Translations under genes and position numbers: made by a program | NCBI GenBank assembly: GCA_030374765.1 | Contig: JARGXX010000095.1 | Location: 2,914,001 to 2,978,000 of the forward strand | Reading direction: 5' to 3' | Length of the DNA: 64,000 bases | Source of the DNA: Agarophyton chilense | Lineage: Eukaryota > Rhodophyta > Florideophyceae > Gracilariales > Gracilariaceae | The notes under the pieces: generated by a model | Databases searched by the model: none | What the model was told of the DNA's origin: nothing | What the model saw: only the letters and a program-made list of their open reading frames with translations | In this document: one piece after another, positions 34,137-47,325 of the stretch | How positions within the stretch are numbered: the stretch's first letter is position 1 | Layout of the letters: each line of letters opens with the position of its first letter

Positions 34137-35144
34137 ATGGTCAGAAAGTGCCGATGTTGCCGATGGAGCTGCTCCGAGAAATGTTGTCACGACTGTATTG
34201 GGAAAGGTTCTGAGACATGCGAATACTCGGACAGTAGCAGTTCTGGTTTATGTGGGTGTTCAAGAAGTCATCTTATGTGCAGTCGATCTCGTTTTTCATG
34301 TTCTCCTTGGAAAAATCATCGACTTCTTGAAAAGAAGCGAAAGGAAGAAGACCACAAGAACGAAACGAAGGTGAATAAAGATGAAGAAAAACTTATTTGC
34401 AAACAGTTCTGTATGCCAGCAAAGCAGTGGGCATTGAACAAAGTCCCCGAGATCTCACTTAAAGATGTTTGTCTCGAAGTTCCAAATCAGAACTTCGAAA
34501 TGGATCAGTGCGGATTTAAACGTATTTGCGAACGCGGAACTGTCTTCAATGTAGGCAAAGCAAAAGCTGAAGGGAAGAGAAACAGCTTCGTTGCCTTGAA
34601 GTGGGTTCGGTCAGCCCATTCCCGGAAGGCGTGCAAGAGAGACCATTACTCCGGAACTATCCGAGAAGCAAAAGACTGTGCCAAAGTGGTCGAATCATTC
34701 ATGAAAAACGTTGACACTAAGGGGTGGAGAGTGAAAGTCTTAATACCAAAGAAAATGGCACGGACTTGCCAACGGTATGGTTCAGGCCATACTGTGATTG
34801 TGGAGCCTTTCCTCGATGACTTCTACAGTTTTTACAAGAATTCGAATGATCTGCGACACATGGATTCCCATACATGCGATAAGATTTTGCAAGCCTTGCT
34901 GCATTTCAGCATCAACAGTAGTGGACAAAAGCGGATGATGACCAATCTTGAAGGATTTGTGGATGAAAAGAAAAAAACTATTTTTCTCTCGGGCCCCGTG
35001 ATGAGAAATAGAGGTGATCGAAGTTCCCACGGAAAAGAGGAGGATATTTCAGCATTCTTGCGAAAGCATAAGTGTTCAAGTATGTGCCGAAAACCAAAAC
35101 ATGCTGAAGTTCCGAAAAGAAAATTCCGATTTGTGCCCGTGTAG
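34137..35144 (+). CDS. Alpha-kinase-fold protein, likely pseudokinase, Cys-rich N-terminus
   Basis: A 335-aa protein with a strong ATG context (accATGG). Residues 1-55 hold about a dozen Cys (KCRCCRWSCSEKCCHDC...), which suggests metal binding. A charged linker follows, then an alpha-kinase (eEF2K/MHCK/TRPM7-type) domain from about 110: the N-lobe Lys155 (FVALKWVRS), the hinge VEPFLDDFYSFYKNSND (Glu223), and LLHFSINSSGQ (His256). The structural zinc ligands look intact (His256, His311, Cys313, Cys317 in HKCSSMC). The catalytic segment is altered: the family's DLQG is NLEG (Asn270, Glu272), and the TDP Asp is Gly286 in LSGP. These positions correspond, from memory, to TRPM7 Asp1765, Gln1767 and Asp1775. 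I infer a folded but catalytically dead alpha-kinase; an intact reading frame argues against decay. Confidence 0.8.
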   Translation: MVRKCRCCRWSCSEKCCHDCIGKGSETCEYSDSSSSGLCGCSRSHLMCSRSRFSCSPWKNHRLLEKKRKEEDHKNETKVNKDEEKLICKQFCMPAKQWALNKVPEISLKDVCLEVPNQNFEMDQCGFKRICERGTVFNVGKAKAEGKRNSFVALKWVRSAHSRKACKRDHYSGTIREAKDCAKVVESFMKNVDTKGWRVKVLIPKKMARTCQRYGSGHTVIVEPFLDDFYSFYKNSNDLRHMDSHTCDKILQALLHFSINSSGQKRMMTNLEGFVDEKKKTIFLSGPVMRNRGDRSSHGKEEDISAFLRKHKCSSMCRKPKHAEVPKRKFRFVPV

Positions 35145-38126
35145 ACTAGTAGACTACACTTGAAAAGACATACGTATCGTCAAGTTCGTAGCTGAGATTC
35201 TCAGACAAATGTTTTGCACATAAAGGTCCGTTCTTCGACAATTCTGATTTAGAATGCTTCCGAATTTCTTTTATACTCCCAGATTTGTGGATATATCTGT
35301 ATGGTTGTTCTCTTTTCAACAACTATTGGGTTTAGGCCATAGACCGTGGACCTTTTAGGAATGTCACTGTAACCTATGATTTGGAGTTTATTATATTATT
35401 TAGTTCAATTTTTGCTTACCTTGGAGACCATTCGCCGCTGGAAGGCGACAGTCTACGATATGAAGATCTTGAGATTAAGCCAAATAATTGGAATCATGAA
35501 TGAAGTTGACAACTTTTGTTTCCATTCTCTTCGGCATTGTTTAAACTAGACCTGTCGCCGTGATTAAATCATTAACAAAGAAACTGTGACTTAGACAACG
35601 ATACCATTTTTTTTCTATAGTTGCAGAATGCGTAAACCAGAAGAGAATGAGCGTTAACGGATCGGCTGTCTTCTTGACATATAGTTTGGAGCCGGTAGAG
35701 TATATCTGTATGTAGAAATGAATGCACACTAAAAACCCTCAAACCCATAAACGTGTAACATTTAATTGCCCCTCAACTCGTCGTAATGATGAAATGGGCA
35801 AAAGTTGTGCCGAGAAACTATCTCCTCGGATACACAACTAGCTAGCTACAGAGTAACCTCTCAATAGAACGAACAAAACTGTGGCGCGCCATAGAAGCCA
35901 TGATCTCAGTTTTGTGGAATTTTCGTTGTATGATTTTGAATCATTTCCACATATTTAACCAAGCAGGTTGACAGGACCGCTGTGAAACATGTACAAGATG
36001 AGACAATGACGTAACTGTTAACGCCATATCCGTAAAAGTTAGAAGGGAGGACAAAGCGTGTGGTTACAACCCAAGGAGACATAAGTGGTAGTTATGCTCT
36101 CGAAAGTACCAGTCCAAAACAAAGAAAAAAAAGATGTCAAAATTAGACGACAAAACAAGTATAGTAGAGACAGTTTGAATAATAAAGTGATTAATATACG
36201 TGTGCTAAACAGAGACAAAAATCAAAAAAATGTGATTTAATTAAATAAATGTGTTAAAGCCTAAACCACGATGTAAATACTCGAGTGTTATAGCCTAAAT
36301 GCTCTTATAAGCATAATTCTTCTTCTTTTTGACGCTGGCTCAAAAACGACGACTCTTATTATGAACTCGAAGACGGTGAGCTTCAAAAAACTTGATATCA
36401 CACAAATGGCGCCAGACGTCAGTATATTTGCGATACGGAAGTTTAAACGCGTGTTAATGCTTACTGTAATTTGATGCTACAGACAGCAGAGAGATTACAA
36501 ATCCACCCTAACAGATGTAGTACAACTGTTACGATTTTCATGTGGAGCAACCACGCGGGTGAAGTGCCATGCGTAGAGGTTTCTAAATATTTTCGGAGAA
36601 AAATGAAAAATTGGTGTTGGATGTTGCTGTTTTAGCGATGCTGACTTTTAAACTTCCGAAGCGAAAACTGGGATAATTTAATTTTCGCTCGAAAACATTG
36701 CAGATGGTTGCTCCTTATGAAAGACAAACAAAATTAAATACTTACACACAGCACGGTAAGAGCAGCTAAAGCCGCCAATTCTTGTTCAAATGCCTAATAC
36801 ACGTAACCATTGAGCCTTACTCCGTGTCAAGCGGTTCTATTAACTTCAAGAGGTGATAAACAGTCCAACGTGAGTAATAGTTTCGCAAAAAGAACTCTAG
36901 CAGTCACAGTAGAAAACAGACCAAACTTTGAAGCATGGAAAAATAGAAGCAAACATTGTTTGGCAACAGAGCGACAGAATTCGCTAAGTCAGAGTTTTAT
37001 CTCCAAGTAGACGACTAAGACAATTAAGCGGGTTCAGTAAAGCTGACTCGACCATACTTGATCGAATCAGACAGAAAGCGGCCTTATAAAAACGATTTGG
37101 ACGCAGATCGGCGCGAGAATTTTTCCGGCTTCTGGTCTGGCACCAGCCAACTTGTTTATAATGGCGCGCCTATCTCGACGCAGAACGCGTTTTCGTTGCG
37201 TGCTGAATATGTGATTCTTAATAAATCTTCTTCCTACAGCGCTACGTCCAGAATATTACCCTACTTACTATATTAGATGAGTATGTAACTAGGGCTTATA
37301 TGCGTCGCTTTTATTAGGATTCAAGAAGCGGCACGCGCTTCAATCGTGAATCGTGCGTTACACACGCCTCACATACTCCTGCACTCAAAGATAGCTACAC
37401 AGGGCGATCAACAATTTAGTGTACTAAAAACAGTCTTCTTTGTGTTCCCAGGCAACACTAAAACAGCCATACGGTCGTCTTCAGGAAGATAAATGATTAT
37501 GGATGTTTCAGAGAAACAATTTAGAAACGCTACATTTGTTCCACATAAAGCTCGGAATCCGGGAGAGGTCTATACTGTCCAACTACCTAGTGGTAAAGGT
37601 AAGCCATAAATCGGACGTTTAAAACGTTTTTGACGCCAGGGTAGATATTCCTAGCCATCGTCAAAGGCAAGTTGCTACAAATGCAGCCGAGAAATGGTCT
37701 ATATATTTCGAAAAAAGCCAGGAAGATATGATAAAGATCCCAAACTATTTTTTCACTTGAAGTCGTGTAAGGAGCAAAAGGAACATCCATTGAGATATAT
37801 TAGATCTCACGACGATATAATCACTTAGAATAAAACTTTAAGTCTGTTATAGTTAACGCGAATGCGGTGCAAAATGACGTCTCTGTGCTTTGATATCACA
37901 TCGTGAGATTTTCCTGAGCCCTTTTCACCCATATTAACGGCTACGTTATGCAGGTGTTCGGGTCTTCTTGGAAAAGCCCAACTCGTTGGGCTTGTACGCT
38001 TTGTCGATTGTATCTTTAATGTGGCGAGACCAGCACATATCGAGGGTGCATTACTTTCGCTACTCATTCTGGACCGTAAAACTTGAATTAAAACGGAGGC
38101 CGCTTAACATTCGGGTTCATAGCTTT
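35145..38126. other. Gene-poor AT-rich region
   Basis: About 3 kb without a supportable gene. The last few hundred bases (from about 37800) may belong to the tail of the older Gypsy copy that begins at 38127, but no motif proves it. Confidence 0.4.
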
Positions 38127-38460
38127 TCAATGCACCACTATCACGTCATCTAGAACTTTGAACGGATGGTTGTACTTCGTATTTTCTTGACGTTGGGGCT
38201 GATCTACAATCCTAGTTGCACAACCGAGTGTCTCTGCCATGATTTCGTGTTGGTCATTATCAAGTGTAGAGCCCTCAATGATAGGATCACGGTCGTTCGT
38301 ATGCAATCCTGGTGGTACGCCATATAATCTCTCAAATGGTGAATATACTCCCACCATACGGCAACGTCGGTATCCATACAGAAAATGATCTAAAACTTCA
38401 TCCGAATTCTTCTTCTTATCAAATACAGTCTTTCCGGTCCCTATTTCGATTGTTCGTACC
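38127..38460 (-). mobile_element. Older Ty3/Gypsy fossil, integrase C-terminal piece
   Basis: The minus-strand translation resembles the end of a Gypsy integrase (FLYGYRRCRM, then YSPFERLYGVPPG, comparable with FGYRSRQLREGFSPFQLMYG in the younger element). The piece stops exactly at the LTR of the inserted element. Its other half continues at 47326. It is old and broken in several places. Confidence 0.75.
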
Positions 38461-39892
38461 TGTAGACGCCATTTTCTGGGCCGGTAATGGCGCGGGTGGT
38501 GACAGACCCAGGAGAACGAAATGCCAGGGGGTACCAGTCTACAACCGTAGACAAAATGACAGAGGCCGGCGGAAGCGGCCAACCAGTAAAGGCCCAGGGA
38601 GCACTAACAAACGATACAACCACTTCGAAGAACACCTACGAGCGCCAGCAAGCCACTGCAGGGCTGCACTCGTAGTGGGGAAAGGTTGATGCTAAAGACG
38701 GCGGGAGACCAAGCCGCCAAGGAAAGTGAAAGGGGGAAGCAGGGCAGAGAGAGAAACGGTTAATGGCAAAAGAGGCCCGGACAGGGCTGAGAGAAGTGAG
38801 GGTGCCAAAGGAGCTTCAAGGGAAAAGTGGTCTGCCCGAGCAGAGTTGGCGCCGAAGCGCTCGGCTTGGGGGTTTATATGGACGATCAGAATATTGCATA
38901 AACTCCACTCATGCATAAGACAAAGCCCAAAAGCTACACCCGTAGCCTTGAATTTGGGACGTCTTCTAGTAGACCTCCCTAGGAAAGGCTCTGTCTATTC
39001 TGATGACGTCTATATAATACGTGGTTGGAATCTGGATTCACCAGTTCCACCGTTTCACCCAAACATGAATTCTACAACCTTGATTCGAGAGATGACCGAC
39101 GACGATACCGACTCATCCAGCCGCGAGCCGGTATACGCGCCGGTGTTGGACCTTGAAGCCGAAGAATTGGACAGTGAAGTGGACCAGAGCGTCACCCATG
39201 CGTCCGTGGAAGCGGTCGAAGACCAGTTCCAACTGGTCGTGGACGACGCTATGGCTGGCCACCCTCAATCTGACAACGCGGTCTATGCCGCCGCCGGGGA
39301 GGTGGCGACAGTGGTGGCGGGGCCATGACGTCGGTGCGTCCAGGTGTGGCAAGGTGCGGTAGGATGCGGAGGAGACCGAGGCGGAGGAGGCGAAGGCCGC
39401 GAAGGCGGAGGCCATAGGGGTGGAGGCCATGGAGGCGGACAATAAAGAGGCGGAAGAGGCTGTTGGGGCGCAGACAAGGGAGAGGGTTCATGCGCGCTGC
39501 GACGGCAGAGCGACGATGGGGCGCTTGACGAAGCGCGGCAGGTTGGTGATGCGGGCGCAAGGGCGGGCGAAATCTGCGACGACAGCGAGGAGCCAGACGG
39601 TGCTGGGGGACGTGGCGCGGAATGGCGCAACGACCGGCGCCAGGCCACAGTGGAGGGCGAGTTGTAGGAGGTGACGAAGGGTGGTGAGGCCTCTGGAGGA
39701 AGTTGGAGTGGGGGTGGTGGCTTTGAAGCGGATCTCAATCTCGAGATTCGCTTCCACTTCCACCACCCCAACTGGCCGTTCCACACCAACCAATTGTTGG
39801 TGTGGAAGCCCCAGGTGCAGGGACAGGGGGATTGCTCCGGTCCACAGGACAGGTACCGGGAGACATCCCCCTATCCTTGCTGGGCGGTTACA
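38461..39892 (-). repeat. 3' LTR of young Gypsy element, 1432 bp
   Basis: Direct repeat of 45894-47325 with identical length and no indel seen. On the minus strand it begins TGTAACC and ends TCTACA. GC-rich in its first half. The strand opposite to the element carries a 200-codon ATG frame at 38726-39328, with a TATATAAT box inside it near 39010 and a second in-frame ATG at 39064. Confidence 0.95.
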
Positions 39893-42800
39893 TACCCCCT
39901 TGCTCAGCGGTCGCTTCGCCGGGGCGACCGAAAAATAACGACTAGTGTGTCGTGGTGCAAGCCTTCTTTGGTTCCTGGCCATGAACTTCTAAATGTTGTG
40001 GTCGTTTGTTGTAGAGCTTCAGTCTTCGGGCATGAATTTTTTTGCGAGACACTCTCTTACCTGACGACACTAGTTGATAACGCGGATGATTCGCCTTAAT
40101 GACACGGCATGGCCCATAGAACCCTGTGACATAAGCAGGCCATTTGAAAGAAGGATTGAGTGCTTCTCCTTTCATCACTAGGACGAGATCTCCAACTGAG
40201 AACCTATGGCCCTAGCGAGAGTCATCTTTCCTAATCGGCTGGCGAGCTACTCGCATCGCCCTACCGACTGTAGCGGCCTGAACTTCGATCCTTCGATGTT
40301 CTCCATGAGGAAACTTCACTAATGCACGAGGGTCACTGCGATGCATGCGTGGAGGACATCCATACATCAGTTGGAAGGGTGAGAATCCTTCCCTCAGTTG
40401 TCGGCTTCTATATCCAAACAGAACCTCGGGGAGTGCGTCGTCCCATTCCATATTATTTCCATGTACGATCATTTCAAGGGCCTTCTTGATAGTCCCAACC
40501 ATTCGTTCTGCACGCCCATTCGACATCGGGGCGTAAGCAAGCACAGGCTTCAATTCAATGCCGTTCCTGGTCAAATATTCCTGAACGGACTTGGCTAGGA
40601 ACGAAGTTGCATTGTCTGACACGATAGTTCGCGGGTATCCAAACGGACTCACGATCTCGCTTCTAATGAATTTGAGGACCTCCGTTGCCGTAGAGTATCT
40701 GGAGGCTACTGCTATAGGCCATCCAGTCAAGTGTTCTACTCCAATTAGCAGGAATCGGTTGCCACTCTTCGTCGGACGGTACGGTCCATCAAAGTCGATG
40801 GAGAAGGTGTGGAACACATCCGTAAGAGGAGCTCTTTGACCAGCGTGGTAAGATGGAATGGGTCCCATGAACTGGCATGCTTTGCAGCTTTTGACATATT
40901 CCACGATATGGGACACGACGTTTGGCCACCAGAATTTTTCACGGATAAATCTACGAGTGGTCGGCAAGTCCCAGTGTCCTATGTCATCGTGAAAGGTCTT
41001 CAGCAACCTAAGCCTTTCAAGCACGGGTGGAACCCATCGAAGACCCGCACCGGTTCTTCGATACAACAACCCATTCCACACCATGAAACTCTTGCTACTT
41101 CTCTTCGTGGCTTCTACCATCTTAGGGTCACTTTCCTTCATCGGCATCATACTCAAATGTCGACCAATGTCCGCGTAGAAGTCTTCAATCTCCTCAAACG
41201 TGGTATCGGTCTCGACGGTCATGGTCGTGGCAACATCTTTTTCTTCTCTTTCAGTGTTTTGGGCAACGGAGTATCTAGACAAGTAGTCGGCTGCCCTGTT
41301 CTTGGCTCCTGGTCTTTAGACAATCTCGAACTCATACTCAGCGAGAAAGTCCAACCACCTAGCCAGTCGGCCATGAACATCCTTCTTCTTGAATGCATAC
41401 CTGAGGGCTTGATGATCAGTGAGCAACTGAAAGGTCTGAGTTCCAAGGAGATACATCCTGAACTTTTTCAATGCAAAGATAACTGCAAGCGCTTCTTGTT
41501 CACAGACTGCATACCTTCTTTCTGCCGCCGTCATCGTCTTACTGGCGTACTGTATCGGATGAAACATCCCATCCGATTTCTTCTGCGCGAGGACCGCTCC
41601 CAATGCAACAGAAGAGGCGTCGGTCTCAACACGAAAAGGTACACTGAAGTCCGGGAATGCTAACACAGGCGGGCTGGTAAGTTTCTGCTTAAGGGTATTG
41701 AGAGCTTCCAGCATCTCATCAAGGAAGTTCAATTTGCGGTTGCCAGTTGTTGAAGCATGAAGTACAGCAGCCGTGTCGGCAAAGTGGGTGATGAATCGTC
41801 TGTAGTACCCAACCAATCCTAAAAAGCTTCTGAGTTCAGTGGTATTGGAAGGGATCGGGGCCTGTTGAATAGCTTCAATCTTCTTTGTGTCAACGGCCAC
41901 GCCGTTCTTATCCACTACGTGCCCCAGGAGTTCTATATTTGGCTGAGCGAAATGACACTTGGATATCTTTAGCTTCAATCCATGTGACGCTACAATTCTC
42001 AACACGTATTCAACATGTTCGACATGCTCTTCCAATGACTTGGAGAAGATCACTACGTCATCGATGTAAACGCGGGCGAACGGTACCTTGCTGAGAATAG
42101 AGTCCATCATTCTTTGGAAGGTTGACGGAGCGTTCATCAGACCAAAAGGCATGACTTCAAATTGAAACGTTCCCTGTCTGCAAATGAATGTCGTCATTTC
42201 CTTGCATTTGGGCGACATCCTTATCTGCCAATACCCAGAGAAAAGGTCCAAGGTGGTGAAAAATGAACAACCTCCCAACTCGTCGAATATCTGCTCCATG
42301 TGCGGCAGAGGCCAGCGGTCAGCTTTCATCCCATTATTCAACGGTCTATAGTCAATGCAAAACCTTGGTCTTCCATCCTTCTTGGTAGCTATGACCACAG
42401 GAAAAGACCAGGGGGAAGTGCACAGCTTGACTATGCCGGTTTTTAGCATCTTGTCCACTTCCTCTCGAACAACTTGGTCATATCTGGGCGGGAGTCTCCT
42501 AACTCTTGAATGGAGCGGGGCATCACATGTCACTGTGAACTCGTGCATGACAGGAACATTGGTCGGTCTGAGATCATACAAAGACCATGCTACAACATCG
42601 AGGCTCACCAGAATGGAACGGATCCGGTCTTGTACCTCATTAGGCAAATGGACAAGTCTTTCAACAATCAATTCTTCCTGACTCGCATCTGGTGCAGAGT
42701 TCTCGATGACGGTCGAGTTCGCATCTCGTTTCATTTTCGTGGGCATTTGCCATGAATACTCATCTTCGGATTGTGGGCACACAATGTCACTATGACTCAT

Positions 42801-45800
42801 GCAACCAGTAACACATATTTTCGCGGACTTTTCCCGATTTATGTCGTGGTTCGTATCACTTCGGCCAATTCCTGCTTCCGAATCTTCCTTCTTCTGTTGA
42901 TGCAATCTTTCGCCAGTTTTTGCGGGTGGTCTGTTCGGATCCTCGTCTTCTCCACCCACGGAGAGCGGGGGCCCACTCGTATACTCTTCAGGTGGTAGTT
43001 CTTCTTCAAATGAGATCACATAATGACCATCGTCATCTTCCTCAATCATTCCAGTACGATTCAAAGGAAGGTTGTGAGCTCCCAAGTGAGGCGGATGAGC
43101 AGGTAGGGGAACAGGGTATCGAATCCGGACACGAACCTCCAGAAAATCGTCTATTGGTTCTCCTCCCTCTTCTGGCAGCAATTGAACCTCATCCTTAATC
43201 GGGATAGTAAGGACGGGATCACGATAGAGGGGGGTCTCGGACATCTGCACTTCTTCAGGAGAGGAATGGGCACTAACGTTCTCTTGGTCGGCATCGTCCA
43301 TCAAGACGAGGCCCACCGTGTCTCTCGGCTGAACGCTAGTGTCCGTAGAAGAACTCTGAAACGATGACGGGTTCGGGCCTTCAAGGGCTAGCTCACCACC
43401 ACCCTTGCGTTCTGCTGTTGCTACAGGTAGCGCGTAAGACAGGTCTTCATCTCCAATCTCCGGGATAGGCCATCCGGCTTCAAACCGAACAATCTGTTCT
43501 CCCTGGTCGTCAAGCTCTAGGACACACATATTTCCATATGGTAGATCTCCAGTTTCAGCATGTATCGGGTCATCTGGCAACAATTCGGGGTAACGACGAT
43601 AGACCCTGAAAATGAGGCTATCTGTGTTTCCATCAATGTCTTCGGGATGCAGAAGAACAACGTCATTTCTTACTGGAAGAATGAAATGAGGATCAGGTGG
43701 AAGGGAACCATTAGAACTTTCATCGTCCGTCTCCTCGTCCAAGGCTTCTTGCGCTTGTACTTGCTCAGCGACGGCCTGTTCTATCTGCTCCAGCTCGACA
43801 GAAGGCAAGGCGGGCTCGTCTTCTAATGTCCAAGTTGGACACAAACTTTCAATCTCGGCCATGTCTAAGGGACGCACGGTAGCCAAATCATGCCAGCAAG
43901 TAATTTCTTCTGCTGCGTCATAGTCTGGGAGTCTGCTCAGAAATTTCCTGCTCCAAGAAGATGGGGAACCGCTGTCTTGAATGGTCGCCAACGCGTAAGC
44001 TGAAGCATTAAGATTCTTCTTCTTATCGTGAATGGGTTCCTCTTCTTCCTCGGTGCTGCTATCAGAAATCAAAGCATCAGTGTCGGAAGTGAAGTCTGCA
44101 CTATCTGTAGATGACAGTTCGTCGAACAAATCGGCTCCGGGCCGATGGTAGTCCAGCGGCAAAGTCGTGGCCTCGTCATCGAACTTCATCGATACTTGTT
44201 GCGTTCCAAGGTCAAGGCAAGCTTGTACTGCTTCTAACGTGGGGCATCCAACAATCAAATGAAAGGGTGGATTTTCTACTACCAAAAAGTCCAAAGGTAC
44301 TCGCAGAGAACCAAACTCAATCGGCACGTTCTTCAATCCACCACGAACCAACGACTTTGTCCCGTCTGCTACCACTATTCTTCTATTGGAAGGCCTCATC
44401 TCTAGAGACAGTCTGTGACACAACGCAACGGACATCAGATTGGGTATGGCCCCTGAGTCTAACAAGACCTGAGACTTGGTTCCATGCACGGAGACATTGA
44501 CAACCTTCAAAGACGGGGGCAAGGCCTGCGCGTGGGCGTAATTGATTCTTCGCCCGGAAAAGCTTCCAGCTAGTATGCGACGAAGGTCTTTCTTTGCTTG
44601 CTCAGCGTCTCCACGAGCTAACTGACCGAAGGTTAATCCTGAAGGAGCCTTTGCTAGCTCCTCATAAGCATTGTACTTCGCGATATGTTCCTGAATTTTG
44701 ACTTTCTTCGACTTGGCTTTCGTGGCCTTCGAAGAGGGTTTTCGAGCTTCGGAGGAAGCTCGAGGGGTACTTCTTCCAGTTGGTGTCACTTCTTTGGTAA
44801 CCTGGCTTTCGGGAAACATCACCGGTGAAATACCAGAGAGGGGCGCAGTCTTTGGCTGTTTTGGGAGCGGAGCTCCCTGCGCATCTCTTTTCATCGTTTC
44901 CACCAGTTCCTCTTCGTCGGAGGAGTCATTGACGACAACCGAAACATGATTCGTCTCATTCTTTTCTGCAGGACGATTATTCTTCAGAGCCTCTTCACGA
45001 GCGGACTCTGATTTGGGCTGGGCGAATGAAACCCTCTTAAACGCTTCGTCAACCGGTTTCTTCCAACAGGTTGCCGAGGAGTGTCCCACCCTTCCACACG
45101 AACCGCAGCGCGTGTTTCGTTGGGAATTCGTCGGACACCTATTCGCGTAGTGCCCCGGTTGCTGACAGAATGTGCACGCTCTTTCTCCTGCTGACTCCGA
45201 GCGTGCGCAACCTGATTGGGTTTTCTTCATCATCAGATGGAGCTCCGCCATCTGTTCGGCAAGCTTCTCAACCTTATCTTCTAGTGGGGCCGATGTGGGA
45301 AGTTCACTCTTCCTCGGCCTTTGCAAGACCTTCTTAGCTGCCGGCAGGGCGCTCAAAGCACCATAGGACCCTAGGGCTTTCTTTCCACCAACGAAATCTT
45401 TAACTAACGCCTTCAATGCTTGATAGTCATCTGCACCTGGGAAAATAACAAACTGGGCCAGGTCCGCATATTCCATTACGGCGTTTCGAAGCAACCCGAA
45501 CTTCGCTTCGGGATTGAAGCTTGCCTGTTCGAAGAGCGAGTCCATCTTCTTCAAGGACCCAAGGAGGTCAGCATACTCTAAACGTGCTGAAACCGCCCGA
45601 CGGATTCTTTCCGCCGGTTCTTCGACAGAGCCGAAACGCTCAATGAGAGCGGACTTCACTTGACCATAATCTTTCGCTTTTTCCGAAAGCGTACCATCAA
45701 CAGCATAATTATCATAGTAGAAATCGAAGGCTTCACCCTCAAGGTAGCCTAACAGCTTGACAGCCTTTTCACCTCCATCGGTGCCAGCTGCCGCAACATT

Positions 45801-45893
45801 CTCAAAGTAGAACAGAAACTTCCTGATATCAACGTTGGAGCCTTCAAAAGAAGAAACAGACTCACGCGGGACGGCGCCCTGCTGGGGGTACCA

Positions 45894-47325
45894 TGTAGAC
45901 GCCATTTTCTGGGCCGGTAATGGCGCGGGTGGTGACAGACCCAGGAGAACGAAATGCCAGGGGGTACCAGTCTACAACCGTAGACAAAACGACAGAGGCC
46001 GGCGGAAGCGGCCAACCAGTAAAGGCCCAGGGAGCACTAACAAACGATACAACCACTTCGAAGAACACCTTCGAGCGCCAGCAAGCCACTGCAGGGCTGC
46101 ACTCGTAGTGGGGAAAGGTTGATGCTAAAGACGGCGGGAGACCAAGCCGCCAAGGAAAGTGAAAGGGGGAAGCAGGGCAGAGAGAGAAACGGTTAATGGC
46201 AAAAGAGGCCCGGACAGGGCTGAGAGAAGTGAGGGTGCCAAAGGAGCTTCAAGGGAAAAGTGGTCTGCCCGAGCAGAGTTGGCGCCGAAGCGCTCGGCTT
46301 GGGGGTTTATATGGACGATCAGAATATTGCATAAACTCTACTCATGCATAAGACAAAGCCCAAAAGCTACACCCGTAGCCTTGAATTTGGGACGTCTTCT
46401 AGTAGACCTCCCTAGGAAAGGCTCTGTCTATTCTGATGACGTCTATATAATACGTGGTTGGAATCTGGATTCACCAGTTCCACCGTTTCATCCAAACATG
46501 AATTCTACAACCTTGATTCGAGAGATGACCGACGACGATACCGACTCATCCAGCCGCGAGCCGGTATACGCGCCGGTGTTGGACCTTGAAGCCGAAGAAT
46601 TGGACAGTGAAGTGGACCAGAGCGTCACCCATGCGTCTGTGGAAGCGGTCATAGACCAGTTCCAACTGGTCGTGGACGACGCTATGGCTGGCCACCCTCA
46701 ACCTGACAACGCGGTCTATGCCGCCGCCGGGGAGGTGGCGACAGTGGTGGCGGGGCCATGACGTCGGTGCGTCCAGGTGTGGCAAGGTGCGGTAAGATGC
46801 GGAGGAGACCGAGGCGGAGGAGGCGAAGGCCGCGAAGGCGGAGGCCATAGGGGTGGAGGCCATGGAGGCGGACAACAAAGAGGCGGAAGAGGCTGTTGGG
46901 GCGCAGACAAGGGAGAGGGTTCATGCGCGCTGCGACGGCAGAGCGACGATGGGGCGCTTGACGAAGAGCGGCAGGTTGGTGATGCGGGCGCAAGGGCGGG
47001 CGAAATCTGCGACGACAGCGAGGAGCCAGACGGTGCTGGGGGACGTGGCGCGGAATTGCGCAACGACCGGCGCCAGGCCACAGTGGAGGGCGAGTTGTAG
47101 GAGGTGACGAAGGGTGGTGAGGCCTCTGGAGGAAGTTGGAGTGGGGGTGGTGGCTTTGAAGCGGATCTTAATCTCGAGATTCGCTTCCACTTCCACCACC
47201 CCAACTTGCCGTTCCACACCAACCAATTGTTGGTGTGGAAGCCCCAGGTGCAGGGACAGGGGGATTGCTCCGGTCCACAAGACAGATACCGAGAGACATC
47301 CCCCTATCCTTGCTGGGCGGTTACA
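45894..47325 (-). repeat. 5' LTR of young Gypsy element, 1432 bp
   Basis: Partner of 38461-39892. The last 12 bp of this LTR, on the element's strand, are ATGGCGTCTACA, so the gag frame that runs into the interior starts with an ATG inside the LTR and the primer-site-like TGG follows as the next codon. The opposite-strand 200-codon frame is also intact here (46159-46761). Confidence 0.95.

Larger units (their letters stand above)
38461..47325 (-). mobile_element. Young Ty3/Gypsy LTR retrotransposon, 8.9 kb
   Basis: Read on the minus strand, with LTRs at 45894-47325 (5') and 38461-39892 (3'). Parts in order: gag (about 45.2-45.9 kb) with two CCHC knuckles (CTFCQQPGHYANRC and CGSCGRVGHSSATC), protease with LLDSGA near 44.46 kb, reverse transcriptase with YIDD near 42.07 kb, RNase H near 41.4-41.7 kb, and integrase at about 40.2-41.2 kb with a zinc-binding HHCC region and DDE core. 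No envelope gene was seen. A purine tract (AAGGGGG) lies beside the 3' LTR and a TGGTACC primer-site-like sequence beside the 5' LTR. The flanking 5-bp target duplication matches at 4 of 5 positions. By eye the LTRs differ at about 17 of 1432 sites (about 98.8% identity), so insertion is recent. It looks nearly whole, with about one to three breaks. Confidence 0.95.
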
